Shown piece after piece: positions 25,172 through 33,074 of a stretch of DNA of 64,000 nucleotides. The position numbers and the translations under genes are program-made. How positions within the stretch are numbered: position 1 is the stretch's first letter; each line of letters starts with the position of its first letter. Location: positions 62,001-126,000 of the forward strand of contig JADMJJ010000004.1 of NCBI GenBank assembly GCA_018780645.1, in the 5' to 3' direction. The DNA comes from Burkholderiaceae bacterium (GTDB taxonomy: Bacteria; Pseudomonadota; Gammaproteobacteria; Burkholderiales; Burkholderiaceae_C). The notes beneath the pieces are model-generated. The model was not told the DNA's origin. It saw nothing but the letters and a program-made list of their open reading frames with translations, and ran no database searches.

Positions 25172-26401
25172 ATGGACACGCAAAAACACCCCGAAGACGA
25201 TTTCGACCGTGGCCTGAAGAACCGCCGTGCGGTGCTGGGCGACGCCTGGATTGAGCGTTCCACCGCCGGTGCGACCGCCTTCAATGCCGACTTCCAGAGC
25301 CTGATCACCCGCTACGCCTGGCATGACATCTGGGGCCGCCCGGGCCTGGACCACACCACCCGCCGCCTGCTGGTGCTGGGCATGACGATGGGCCTGGCGC
25401 GCTGGGAGGAGTTCGAGCTGCACTGCCGCGCCTCCATCCAGGGCGGCGTGCCGCTGGAGATGATCAAGGAAACGCTGATGCAGGGCGCCATCTACTGCGG
25501 CGTGCCGGCGGCCAACACGGCCTTCAAGATCACCATGGACATCCTGCGCGCCGAGGGCCTGCTGCCGCCACCGGCGCCGCTGACGCCGGGCGTGCGCGCC
25601 TCGCACCACCACACCTTCAGCCAGCCGCAGCTGCACCTGGCGGTGCAGGGCGCCGAGGCTGGCGTGCCCATCGTGCTAAGCCATGCGCTGGGCCTGGACC
25701 TGACGATGTGGGACGGCCTGGCCGCGGTGCTGGCCACCGAGCATCCGGTGCTGCGCTACGACCACCGCGGCCATGGCGGCTCAGCCCGGCCGGTGGGGCC
25801 CTACACACTGGACCAGATGGTCGATGACGCCGCCCGCGCCATCCGCGAATGGGGGCGTGGGCCGGTGGTCTTCGTCGGCCTGTCGATGGGCGGCATGGTC
25901 GGCCAGGGCCTGGCAATCAAGCACCCGGAACTGCTGCAGGGCCTGGTGCTGGCCAACACGACCTCGCAATATCCCGAGGCTGCGCAGCCGGTCTGGACGC
26001 AGCGCATCGCCGCGGTGGAGCAGGGCGGCCTGGCGGCGGTGGCCGATGGCGCGATCGAGCGCTTTCTGCATGCCGACTTCCGCGCCTCCCACCCGGCCCA
26101 GGTGGCGGCCGTCAAGGCGCAGCTGCTGCGCAGCGATGCGCCGTCCTACGTGGCCTGCTGCCAGGCGATCCGTGTCGTCGACTGGCTGGGCCGCCTGCCG
26201 CAGGTGACGACACCGACACTGGTGATCGCCGGTGCCCGCGATGTGGGCGCCACCCCGGCGATGGCCGAGGCGATCGCCCATGCCATTCCCGGCGCTCAGC
26301 TGAAGATCCTCGCCGACGCCTCGCACCTCAGCGTGATGGAGCAGCCGGCCGAGTTCGAGGCGGTGCTGCGCAGCTGGCTGGCGCAGCAGCAGACGGTTTA
26401 A
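25172..26401 (+). CDS. PcaC-PcaD fusion: 4-carboxymuconolactone decarboxylase/3-oxoadipate enol-lactonase
   Basis: 409 residues. Residues 1-132 are a carboxymuconolactone decarboxylase domain (RGLKNRRAVLGDAWIERS, DHTTRRLLVLGMTMGLARWE, EMIKETLMQGAIYCGVPAA). After a proline-rich linker, residues 150-409 are an alpha/beta-hydrolase of the PcaD type with VLSHALGLDLTMWD, RYDHRGHGGS, the nucleophile motif GLSMGG (Ser238), Asp357 (AGARD) and His385 (ASHL). The fusion would carry out two consecutive steps after PcaB, giving 3-oxoadipate. The order is the reverse of the actinobacterial PcaL fusion as I know it (PcaD part first). The stop is 10 bp from the convergent IclR gene. Confidence 0.92.
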   Translation: MDTQKHPEDDFDRGLKNRRAVLGDAWIERSTAGATAFNADFQSLITRYAWHDIWGRPGLDHTTRRLLVLGMTMGLARWEEFELHCRASIQGGVPLEMIKETLMQGAIYCGVPAANTAFKITMDILRAEGLLPPPAPLTPGVRASHHHTFSQPQLHLAVQGAEAGVPIVLSHALGLDLTMWDGLAAVLATEHPVLRYDHRGHGGSARPVGPYTLDQMVDDAARAIREWGRGPVVFVGLSMGGMVGQGLAIKHPELLQGLVLANTTSQYPEAAQPVWTQRIAAVEQGGLAAVADGAIERFLHADFRASHPAQVAAVKAQLLRSDAPSYVACCQAIRVVDWLGRLPQVTTPTLVIAGARDVGATPAMAEAIAHAIPGAQLKILADASHLSVMEQPAEFEAVLRSWLAQQQTV

Positions 26402-26411
26402 CGGTTCAACA

Positions 26412-27212
26412 TCAGGTCGGCCGCCAGCCCAGCTGGCGCGACAGCTCCAGGCCGCTGCGCTTGAGCGCCAGCGCTGTTCCGCCGTCCAGGTCCAGATCGA
26501 AGCTGCCGCTGGGGCCTATGGCCGTCAGGCTCAGCACCATGCGGCCCTGATCGTCGAACACCGGCGCGGCGAGTGCACTGACGCCCTGCACCACGCCGTC
26601 CCTGGAACTGGCCATGCCCTGCTGGCGGGCCAGGTTCAGCTGGGCCTGCAGTTCGGCGTCGAGCGCGGCCGAGCCATGGCCGTCCAGCGCGGCCTCCATG
26701 GCCAGCGCGGCCAGCACGGTCTCCACCGGCAGATAGGCGGCGAACAGCCGGCCCGAGGCAGTGCCGCGCAGATTCATCACCGTGCCGTGGCGCATCGTCA
26801 CATGGACAGGGCTGGCGGCCTCGGCCACGCGCACGATGGTCGGCCCCCGGTTGCCCCAGACGGCGATCGCCACCGTGTGGCCGAGCTGCATGGCCAGCTC
26901 CTCGATGCGCGGCGTGGCCAGGCGCACCGGGTCGTACTGCTGCAGGCTGATCAGCCCCAGCTGCAGGGCCAGCGGCCCCAGGCCGTAGTGGCCGCTCTGG
27001 GTTTCCTGCTCGACAAGACCTATCTTGATAAAGCTCACCAGATAGGGATGGGCCTTGGCCGAGGGCATGCCGGCCTGACGGGCCAGGTCCTTCAGCGCCA
27101 GCGGCCGGCCATGGTGGGCCAGGGCAAGCAACAGCTGGCCGCCGACCTCGACGCTCTGGATGCCACGCGGGCCGCGCTCGGCGGCGTCGCTACCGTCTTC
27201 GTTGGGGTTCAC
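26412..27212 (-). CDS. IclR family transcriptional regulator
   Basis: 266 residues with a GTG start at 27212. The N-terminal winged helix (about 15-75) has GIQSVEVGGQLLLALAHHG, then LKDLARQAGMPSAKAHPYLV as the recognition region. The effector domain includes MRHGTVMNLRGTASGRLFAA and, later, GVSALAAPVFDDQGR, and LSLTAIGPSG. IclR regulators of this kind control aromatic acid operons in response to pathway intermediates. It diverges from the MBL-hydrolase gene that begins the homogentisate-related cluster and converges with the PcaC-PcaD gene, so it could serve either; the palindrome beside the divergent promoter favours the former. Confidence 0.9.
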   Translation of the reverse strand: MNPNEDGSDAAERGPRGIQSVEVGGQLLLALAHHGRPLALKDLARQAGMPSAKAHPYLVSFIKIGLVEQETQSGHYGLGPLALQLGLISLQQYDPVRLATPRIEELAMQLGHTVAIAVWGNRGPTIVRVAEAASPVHVTMRHGTVMNLRGTASGRLFAAYLPVETVLAALAMEAALDGHGSAALDAELQAQLNLARQQGMASSRDGVVQGVSALAAPVFDDQGRMVLSLTAIGPSGSFDLDLDGGTALALKRSGLELSRQLGWRPT

Positions 27213-27238
27213 TAGGGTTTCTACTTAAATGAATGAGT

Positions 27239-27295
27239 TAGACATTAACAAACGCAATGATTAAGATCAAGCCCTGAAATTCGTTAATGACGAAT
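27239..27295 (+). promoter_or_regulatory. candidate promoter and IclR operator of the catabolic operon
   Basis: TAGACA (27239-27244) and TAAGAT (27262-27267) are spaced by exactly 17 bp and resemble a sigma-70 promoter in an otherwise AT-rich gap. Just downstream, ATTCGTTAATGACGAAT (27279-27295) is a near-perfect palindrome with 6-bp arms ATTCGT/ACGAAT. It would cover about +5 to +22 of the transcript, a typical repressor position. The divergent IclR gene is the obvious candidate to bind it. Confidence 0.5.
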
Positions 27296-27322
27296 CAATT
27301 CACCAAAAGCGAAGAAGCAGCC

Positions 27323-28288
27323 ATGACTCAAGCGACCAAGACCTTTGCCTCCCAAGCCGACCTGGAAGAAAAGCGGGTCAGCTTCGACAAGCTGTCGGAT
27401 CACGCCTATGCCTACACGGCCGAGGGCGACCCGAACACCGGCATCGTCATCGGCGACGACGCGGTGATGGTGATAGACACCCAGGCCACGCCGGTGATGG
27501 CGGCCGACGTGATACGCCGCATCCGCGAGGTCACCGACAAGCCGATCAAGTACGTGGTGCTGAGCCACTACCACGCGGTGCGGGTGCTGGGCGCCTCGGC
27601 CTACCAGCCCGAACACATCATCGCCAGCCAGGACACGCGCGACCTGATCGTCGAGCGCGGCGAGCAGGACAAGGCCAGCGAGATCGGCCGCTTTCCGCGC
27701 CTGTTCCAGAACGTCGAATCGGTGCCCCCGGGCCTGACTTGGCCCACGCTGACCTTCACCGGCAAGATGACGCTGTGGTTGGGCAAGCTCGAGGTGCAGC
27801 TGTTGCAGCTGGGCCGCGGCCACACCAAGGGCGACACGGTGGTCTGGCTGCCGCAGGAGAAGATCCTGTTCTCAGGCGATCTGGTCGAGTTCGATGCCAC
27901 GCCCTATGCCGGCGACGCCTACTTCAAGGACTGGCCGCAGACGCTGGACAACCTGGCCGCGCTGAAGCCCGAGAAGCTGGTGCCCGGCCGCGGCGCCGCG
28001 CTGCAGACGCCCGATCAGGTGGCCGCGGGCCTGGCCGGCACGCGCGCGTTCGTGAGCGAGCTGTACGAGAGCGTCAAGGCGGGTGCCAGCGCCGGGCGTG
28101 AGTTGAAGACCGTCTATCGCGAGACCTATGACCGCCTGGCGGTCAAGTACGGCCAGTGGGTGATCTTTGCCCACTGCATGCCCTTCGACGTGACCCGCGC
28201 CTACGACGAGGCCACGCAGTTCCCGGATCCGCGTATCTGGACGGCCGAGCGGGACATCGCGATGTGGCAAGCGCTCGAGGGGGCCTGA
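27323..28288 (+). CDS. MBL-fold metallo-hydrolase with altered metal motif
   Basis: 321 residues from the ATG at 27323. An in-frame ATG at 27287 lies inside the operator-like palindrome and lacks a ribosome site, so the later start (GAAGAAGCAGCC before it) is preferred. The metallo-beta-lactamase fold shows VVLSHYHAVRVLGAS where the canonical HxHxDH stands: the two histidines (82, 84) are kept but Asp and His are replaced by Val and Arg. Further ligand candidates are GRGHTKGDT and FSGDLVEFD. Possibly a mono-metal hydrolase acting on a ring-cleavage product or thioester. First gene of the presumed catabolic operon; REP-like units separate it from the next gene. Confidence 0.82.
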   Translation: MTQATKTFASQADLEEKRVSFDKLSDHAYAYTAEGDPNTGIVIGDDAVMVIDTQATPVMAADVIRRIREVTDKPIKYVVLSHYHAVRVLGASAYQPEHIIASQDTRDLIVERGEQDKASEIGRFPRLFQNVESVPPGLTWPTLTFTGKMTLWLGKLEVQLLQLGRGHTKGDTVVWLPQEKILFSGDLVEFDATPYAGDAYFKDWPQTLDNLAALKPEKLVPGRGAALQTPDQVAAGLAGTRAFVSELYESVKAGASAGRELKTVYRETYDRLAVKYGQWVIFAHCMPFDVTRAYDEATQFPDPRIWTAERDIAMWQALEGA

Positions 28289-28296
28289 ACGGCTGT

Positions 28297-28374
28297 CCCG
28301 GATTGCATCCGCCCGTGGAACCCGGATTGCATCCGGGCTACGAAAACCCCATGTAGCCCGGATGCAATCCGGGG
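28297..28374. repeat. REP-like cluster of three units (copy B)
   Basis: Three units lie in the gap between the MBL and VOC genes: a decayed one at 28297-28315 (CCCGGATTGCATCCG then GCCCG), an intact one at 28321-28341 in the same orientation, and an intact one at 28353-28374 in the opposite orientation beginning GTAGCCCGGATG. The last two form the usual inverted pair; the first is an extra, degraded unit. Loop bases are GCA rather than the GAA of copy A. Confidence 0.88.
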
Positions 28375-28402
28375 CCACGAACACTGAACCCAAGGAGACC
28401 CC

Positions 28403-28945
28403 ATGAAGATCGAACGCATCCACCACGTCGCCTACCGCTGCAAGGACGCGAAGACCACGGTCGAGTGGTACCGCAAGCATCTGGGCATGGAGTTCGTGCT
28501 GGCCATTGCCGAAGACCAGGTGCCGTCCACCCACGCGCCGGACCCGTATATGCACCTGTTCATGGATGCCGGCAACGGCAATATCCTGGCCTTCTTCGAG
28601 CTGCCCAATGCGCCCGAGATGGGCCGTGACACCAACACACCCGAGTGGGTGCAGCACATCGCCTTCAAGGTGGCCACGGTGGCCGACCTGGAGGAGACCA
28701 AGACGCGGCTGCAGGCCGCCGGCATCGAGGTCATAGGCATCACCGACCACACCATCTTCAAGAGCATCTATTTCTTCGACCCCAACGGCCACCGCGTCGA
28801 GCTGGCGGCCGATGTGGGCACACCCGAGATGTACGCCAAGCTCGATGCCTGCAAATGGGAGATGCTGGAGGAGTGGAGCCAGACCAAGCGCGCACCGAAG
28901 CACGCGGCCTGGATGCACGACAAGGAATTTGCCACGCAGCCCTGA
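28403..28945 (+). CDS. VOC family protein (glyoxalase/dioxygenase fold)
   Basis: 180 residues. One vicinal-oxygen-chelate domain in two beta-alpha-beta-beta-beta halves: IERIHHVAYRCKDAKTTVEWY (His near residue 6-7), then EWVQHIAFKVATVADLEE and FFDPNGHRVELAADVG with the closing glutamate ligand. The metal site (His, His, Glu) therefore looks complete. A C-terminal extension of about 40 residues (MYAKLDACKWEMLEEW) follows. It may act as an isomerase, lyase or dioxygenase in the aromatic pathway; substrate not determined. An AAGGAGACC ribosome site precedes the ATG, and the hydroxylase gene follows 15 bp after the stop. Confidence 0.85.
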   Translation: MKIERIHHVAYRCKDAKTTVEWYRKHLGMEFVLAIAEDQVPSTHAPDPYMHLFMDAGNGNILAFFELPNAPEMGRDTNTPEWVQHIAFKVATVADLEETKTRLQAAGIEVIGITDHTIFKSIYFFDPNGHRVELAADVGTPEMYAKLDACKWEMLEEWSQTKRAPKHAAWMHDKEFATQP

Positions 28946-28960
28946 GCCGCGGGGAACGCG

Positions 28961-30529
28961 ATGCAGAACACCTACACCTACCCCGAGTTCGCCTACCGGC
29001 AGAGCGACGAGCAGCGCCGCGGCGAGTTGCGCCGCCACCCGCTGGTCATCGTCGGTGCCGGCCCCATCGGCCTGACAATGGCGCTGGACTGCGCGGCGCG
29101 CGGCATCGCCACCGTCGTGCTGGACGACAACAACAGCGTCAGCATAGGCTCGCGCGCCGTTTGCTATGCCAAGCGCACGCTGGAGGTCTGGAACCGCCTG
29201 GGTGTGGTCGAACCGCTGCTGGCCCAGGGCGTCAGCTGGCAGGTGGGCAAGGTGTTCTTCCGCGATGAGCTGGCCTATCAGTTCGACCTCTTGCCCCAGG
29301 CCCAGCAGCAGATGCCGGCGATGATCAATCTGCAGCAGTACTACCTGGAGGAGCAACTGGTCGCCGCCTGCGACGCGCATCCGCTGGTCGATCTGCGCTG
29401 GAAGCACCGGCTGACCGCGCTGGAGCAGGGCGATGAAGGCGCACTGCTGACCATCGAAACACCCGACGGCAGCTTCAAGCTGCAGGCCGACTGGGTGGTG
29501 GCCTGTGACGGCGCCAACAGCGACACGCGGCGCATGCTGGGCGCCGACTTCCAGGGTCAGGTCTTTCAGGACCGCTTCCTGATCGCCGATGTGGTCATGC
29601 AGGCGGACTTCCCGACCGAGCGCTGGTTCTGGTTCGACCCTCCCTTCCACCGCGGCCAATCGGTGCTCTTGCACAAGCAGAGCAACAACGTCTGGCGCAT
29701 CGACTTCCAGCTCGGGCGAGATGCCGACCCGACCGAGGAGAAGAAGCCCGAGAACGTGATCCCGCGCATACGCGCGATGCTGGGCCCTGACGCCCGGTTC
29801 GAGCTTGAGTGGGTGTCGGTCTACCAGTTCGCCTGCCGTCGCATCGATCAGTTCCGCCATGGCCGCGTGCTGTTCGCCGGCGATGCCGCGCACCAGGTCT
29901 CGCCTTTCGGAGCGCGCGGCGCCAACACCGGTGTGCAGGACTGCGACAACCTGGCCTGGAAGCTGGCCGCAGTGATGGATGGCAGCGCGCCCGAGACCCT
30001 GCTGGACAGCTACCACGCCGAGCGGGCCTTTGCCGCCGACGACAACCTGCTGCAGTCCACCCGCTCGACCGACTTCATCACGCCCAAGACCCGCGCCTCG
30101 CTGCGCCTGCGCAATGCGGTGCTGGAGCTGGCCAAGACCGAGGCGTTTGCGCGGCCGCTGGTCAATAGCGGACGGCTGTCGACGCCCACGCCCTACCGCG
30201 AGTCGCCGCTGATCACCGCCGACGAGGCCCCTTTCGACGGCGGCGTGGCGCCCGGCAGCCCCTGTGTCGATGCGCCGCTGCCCGGCGGGGGATGGTTGCT
30301 CGAAGCGCTGGGCGAGGGCTTTGTGCTGCTGAGCTTCGGCGAGGCGGTAGACTGCGTTGTGCCGACACTGCAGGCCGACAGCACCGGCCTGCTGGCCGAG
30401 CGCTATGACGGCAGGCCCGGCACCTGCTACCTGATACGCCCCGACCAGTATGTGGCGGCGCGCTGGCGCGGCTTCGATGCCGCGAAGGTCAATGCCGCGC
30501 TGCAGCGCTGCCTCGGAGTGACGAAGTGA
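28961..30529 (+). CDS. FAD-dependent aromatic hydroxylase (MhaA/MhpA-like)
   Basis: 522 residues of the class A flavoprotein monooxygenases. FAD/NADH motifs are in place: GAGPIG at 32-37, ACDGANSDTR (DG motif, about 181-190), and GDAAHQVSPFGARGANTG (GD motif, about 307-324). It would insert a hydroxyl group into a phenolic ring with NAD(P)H and oxygen. The overlapping downstream DUF2783 gene and the homogentisate genes behind it recall the two-part 3-hydroxyphenylacetate 6-hydroxylase (MhaA plus small coupling protein MhaB) that feeds homogentisate in Pseudomonas putida. The substrate here is inferred from context only; 3-hydroxybenzoate or another phenol remains possible. Confidence 0.85.
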   Translation: MQNTYTYPEFAYRQSDEQRRGELRRHPLVIVGAGPIGLTMALDCAARGIATVVLDDNNSVSIGSRAVCYAKRTLEVWNRLGVVEPLLAQGVSWQVGKVFFRDELAYQFDLLPQAQQQMPAMINLQQYYLEEQLVAACDAHPLVDLRWKHRLTALEQGDEGALLTIETPDGSFKLQADWVVACDGANSDTRRMLGADFQGQVFQDRFLIADVVMQADFPTERWFWFDPPFHRGQSVLLHKQSNNVWRIDFQLGRDADPTEEKKPENVIPRIRAMLGPDARFELEWVSVYQFACRRIDQFRHGRVLFAGDAAHQVSPFGARGANTGVQDCDNLAWKLAAVMDGSAPETLLDSYHAERAFAADDNLLQSTRSTDFITPKTRASLRLRNAVLELAKTEAFARPLVNSGRLSTPTPYRESPLITADEAPFDGGVAPGSPCVDAPLPGGGWLLEALGEGFVLLSFGEAVDCVVPTLQADSTGLLAERYDGRPGTCYLIRPDQYVAARWRGFDAAKVNAALQRCLGVTK

Positions 30530-30723
30530 TGCTCAAACGCGAACCCAATATCCCCGATCCGGATGGCTTCTACGAAGAGCTGATCAATGCCCAGCGCGAC
30601 CTCAGCGACGAGCAGGCCGACATGTTGCTGTCAAAGCTGGTGCTGATACTAGCCAACCAGGTGGGCGACCGCGCGGTGCTCCGCGAGGCCCTGCAACTCG
30701 CGCGCACCAACACCCTGTCCTGA
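30529..30723 (+). CDS. DUF2783 protein, possible coupling subunit of the hydroxylase
   Basis: 64 residues. ATG 30529 overlaps the hydroxylase stop (TGATG). The short, acidic helical sequence (PNIPDPDGFYEELINAQRDL, then LSDEQADMLLSKLVLILANQ) fits the DUF2783 family, which is repeatedly found beside flavoprotein hydroxylases. By analogy with MhaB it may couple NAD(P)H oxidation to hydroxylation. Too small for independent domain evidence; the call rests on sequence resemblance and tight linkage. Confidence 0.75.
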   Translation: MLKREPNIPDPDGFYEELINAQRDLSDEQADMLLSKLVLILANQVGDRAVLREALQLARTNTLS

Positions 30724-30724
30724 C

Positions 30725-30779
30725 GCCTGTTCCACAGGCCTCCACGGCCCCGATGGTGCTGCCACGGGGCCTTTCCTTT
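30725..30779 (+). terminator. hairpins between the hydroxylase pair and the Bug gene
   Basis: Two hairpins follow the DUF2783 stop: GCCTGT-TCC-ACAGGC (30725-30739) and GGCCCC/GGGGCC (30746-30771) trailed by TTTCCTTT. The T-run is interrupted, so it may be a partial terminator that lowers expression of the downstream genes. Confidence 0.4.
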
Positions 30780-30799
30780 ACTGTCTTGAAACCTTGTCC

Positions 30800-31765
30800 A
30801 TGATCACTGCCTTCACACGCCGTACCCTGCTGACGCTCTCCATGACCCTTGCTGCCACCGGCGCGCTGGCCTATCCCGACAAGCCCGTGGAGTGGGTTGT
30901 GCCCTATCCGGCCGGGGGCGGCACCGATGTGGTTGCCCGCGTGCTGGCCGAGGCCATGGGCAAGTCCCTGGGCCAGACTTTTGTCATCAACAACAAGCCC
31001 GGGGCGGCCACCAATATCGGCGCCGACTATGTGGCCAAGTCCAAGGCCGACGGTCAGGTGCTGCTCACCGCCGACACCGGCACGCTGGCCGCCAACCCCT
31101 GGCTGTACAGCAAGCTGGCCTACAAGGCCGAGCAAGACCTGGCCCCGGTGGGCCTGATTGCCCGCTTCCCGCTGCTGCTGGTCGTCAACACTGCCGTGCC
31201 CGCCAAGGATTACAAGGAATTCATGGCCTGGGCTAAGGCCCAGCCGGCGCTGAACTACGCCACCCCGGGCGCGGGCAGCCCGCATCATCTGGCGATGGAG
31301 CTGTTGCGCGACAAGACCAAGCTGAGCCTGACGCAAATTCCCTACCGCGGCGCGGCGCCTGCGGTGCAGGACGTGATCGGTGGCCAGGTGCCCTTCATGT
31401 TCCTTGACACGGCGGCCGCCTACCCGCATCTGCTGTCTGGCAAGCTGCGGGCGCTGGGCGTGGCCAGCCCGTCGCGCGTCAAGACCTTCGAGCAGGTGCC
31501 GACCTTGCACGAGCAGGGCCTGACCGGTTTCGAGGCCTATGCCTGGCAGGGCCTGATGGTGCCGGCCGGCACACCGGCGCCGGTGGTTGCCACCTTGAAC
31601 AAGGCGCTGCAAGATGCGCTGGCCAGCACGGCCGTGAAAGCACGCTTCCAGGTGCTGGGGCTGGAATCCTTGGGCGGCACGCCCGAGCAGATGCGTGGCT
31701 ACTGGACCAAGGAGCGCGACAAATGGGGCAGCGTCATCAAGGCGGCCGGCATCAAGCTGGATTGA
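30800..31765 (+). CDS. Bug-family (tripartite tricarboxylate transporter) substrate-binding protein
   Basis: 321 residues from ATG 30800; a TTG two codons earlier is less likely. A signal peptide (TRRTLLTLSMTLAATGALA) is followed by the Bug fold: YPDKPVEWVVPYPAGGGTDV, NNKPGAATNIGADYVAKSKADG (split by the fold's first hinge), LNYATPGAGSPHHLAMELL and IPYRGAAPAVQDVIGGQV. Such proteins bind carboxylates in the periplasm, and Burkholderiales carry many without adjacent membrane subunits; none are next to this one. Its place in the operon suggests an aromatic acid ligand, but the ligand cannot be read from the sequence. The hmgA start follows 16 bp after the stop. Confidence 0.9.
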   Translation: MITAFTRRTLLTLSMTLAATGALAYPDKPVEWVVPYPAGGGTDVVARVLAEAMGKSLGQTFVINNKPGAATNIGADYVAKSKADGQVLLTADTGTLAANPWLYSKLAYKAEQDLAPVGLIARFPLLLVVNTAVPAKDYKEFMAWAKAQPALNYATPGAGSPHHLAMELLRDKTKLSLTQIPYRGAAPAVQDVIGGQVPFMFLDTAAAYPHLLSGKLRALGVASPSRVKTFEQVPTLHEQGLTGFEAYAWQGLMVPAGTPAPVVATLNKALQDALASTAVKARFQVLGLESLGGTPEQMRGYWTKERDKWGSVIKAAGIKLD

Positions 31766-31781
31766 TCAGACAGGGGAGCAC

Positions 31782-33074
31782 ATGAGCACCATCCACTACC
31801 AGAGTGGCTTTGGTAATCAGCATGCCAGCGAAGCGATGGCCGGCAGCCTGCCGGTGGGCCGCAACAGCCCGCAGCAGGTGGCCCATGGCCTGTATGCCGA
31901 GCTGCTGTCGGGTGCCGCCTTCACCGCGCCGCGTGCCGACAATCTGCGCACCTGGCTGTACCGCCGCCAGCCCTCGGTGGTTGTTGGCGGCTATCAAGCG
32001 CTGGATCACCAGGGTTTGAAGACCGGCGCCAATGATGGCGTGTCCGCGCCGCCGGACCCGATGCGCTGGGCGCCGCAGCCGCTGCTGGACGGGCCGCATG
32101 ACTTCATCGCCGGCCTGCGCACGCTGGTCGTCAACGGCGGCCCGGATGCCCAGTCCGGCATGGCCGCGCACGTCTACAGCGCCAACCAGTCGATGGACTG
32201 CCGCGCCTTCGTCAATGCCGACGGCGAGCTGCTGATCGTGCCCGAGCAGGGCGCCTTGACGATCACCACCGAGCTGGGTCTGCTGGAGGTGGCGCCGGGC
32301 GAGATCGCCCTGCTGCCGCGCGGCATGGTCTTCAAGGTGGCCGTCAGCGGCCCGTCGCGCGGCTATGTGTGCGAGAACTATGGCGCCGCCTTCCGCCTGC
32401 CCGAGCTGGGCCCGATAGGCTCCAACGGCCTGGCCAACCCGCGTGACTTCCAGGCCCCCGTCGCTGCCTTTGAAGCCGAGGCGGGCACCTACGAGATCGT
32501 CAAGAAATACGGCGGCCGTCTGTGGACGGCGCAGCAGGACCACACGCCGTTCAATGTGGTGGCCTGGCACGGCAATCTGACGCCCTACAAATACGACACC
32601 AAGCACTTCATGGTGATCGGCTCGATCAGCTTCGACCACCCCGACCCCAGCATCTTCACCGTGCTGACCTCGCCCAGCGACACGCCGGGCTGGGCCAATG
32701 TGGACTTCGTGATCTTCCCGCCGCGCTGGCTGGTGGCCGAAGACACCTTCCGCCCGCCCTGGTACCACCGCAATGTGATGAGCGAGTTCATGGGCCTGGT
32801 GCAGGGCCAGTACGACGCCAAGCCCGAGGGCTTCAAGCCGGGTGGCGCCAGCCTGCACAACACCATGGTGCCGCATGGCCCCGACACCGAGGCATTCGCC
32901 AAGGCATCGAACGCCGCACTGGCGCCCCACAAGCTGGACAATACGCTGGCCTTCATGTTCGAGACCCGCTGGCGCCTGCTGCCGACCGCCTATGCGATGC
33001 AGGGTGCCGGACTCGAAGCCGGCTACGCTGATTGCTGGGCGGGACTCGAAAACAAATTCAAGGAAGACAAGTGA
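31782..33074 (+). CDS. hmgA: homogentisate 1,2-dioxygenase
   Basis: 430 residues from ATG 31782, preceded by AGGGGAGCAC. N terminus STIHYQSGFGNQHASEA is diagnostic. The iron site is present: PPWYHRNVMSEFMGL (His then Glu six residues on) and NTMVPHGPDTE (second His). The enzyme opens homogentisate to maleylacetoacetate using Fe(II) and oxygen. Fumarylacetoacetase follows with overlapping stop and start. No maleylacetoacetate isomerase gene is visible nearby; isomerisation may use glutathione or a gene elsewhere. Confidence 0.97.
   Translation: MSTIHYQSGFGNQHASEAMAGSLPVGRNSPQQVAHGLYAELLSGAAFTAPRADNLRTWLYRRQPSVVVGGYQALDHQGLKTGANDGVSAPPDPMRWAPQPLLDGPHDFIAGLRTLVVNGGPDAQSGMAAHVYSANQSMDCRAFVNADGELLIVPEQGALTITTELGLLEVAPGEIALLPRGMVFKVAVSGPSRGYVCENYGAAFRLPELGPIGSNGLANPRDFQAPVAAFEAEAGTYEIVKKYGGRLWTAQQDHTPFNVVAWHGNLTPYKYDTKHFMVIGSISFDHPDPSIFTVLTSPSDTPGWANVDFVIFPPRWLVAEDTFRPPWYHRNVMSEFMGLVQGQYDAKPEGFKPGGASLHNTMVPHGPDTEAFAKASNAALAPHKLDNTLAFMFETRWRLLPTAYAMQGAGLEAGYADCWAGLENKFKEDK

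Noticed and set aside
27872-30016. 714-residue minus-strand open frame across the MBL, VOC and hydroxylase genes
   Set aside because: It runs antisense through three well-supported genes and two REP-like arms; composition is that of a shadow frame.
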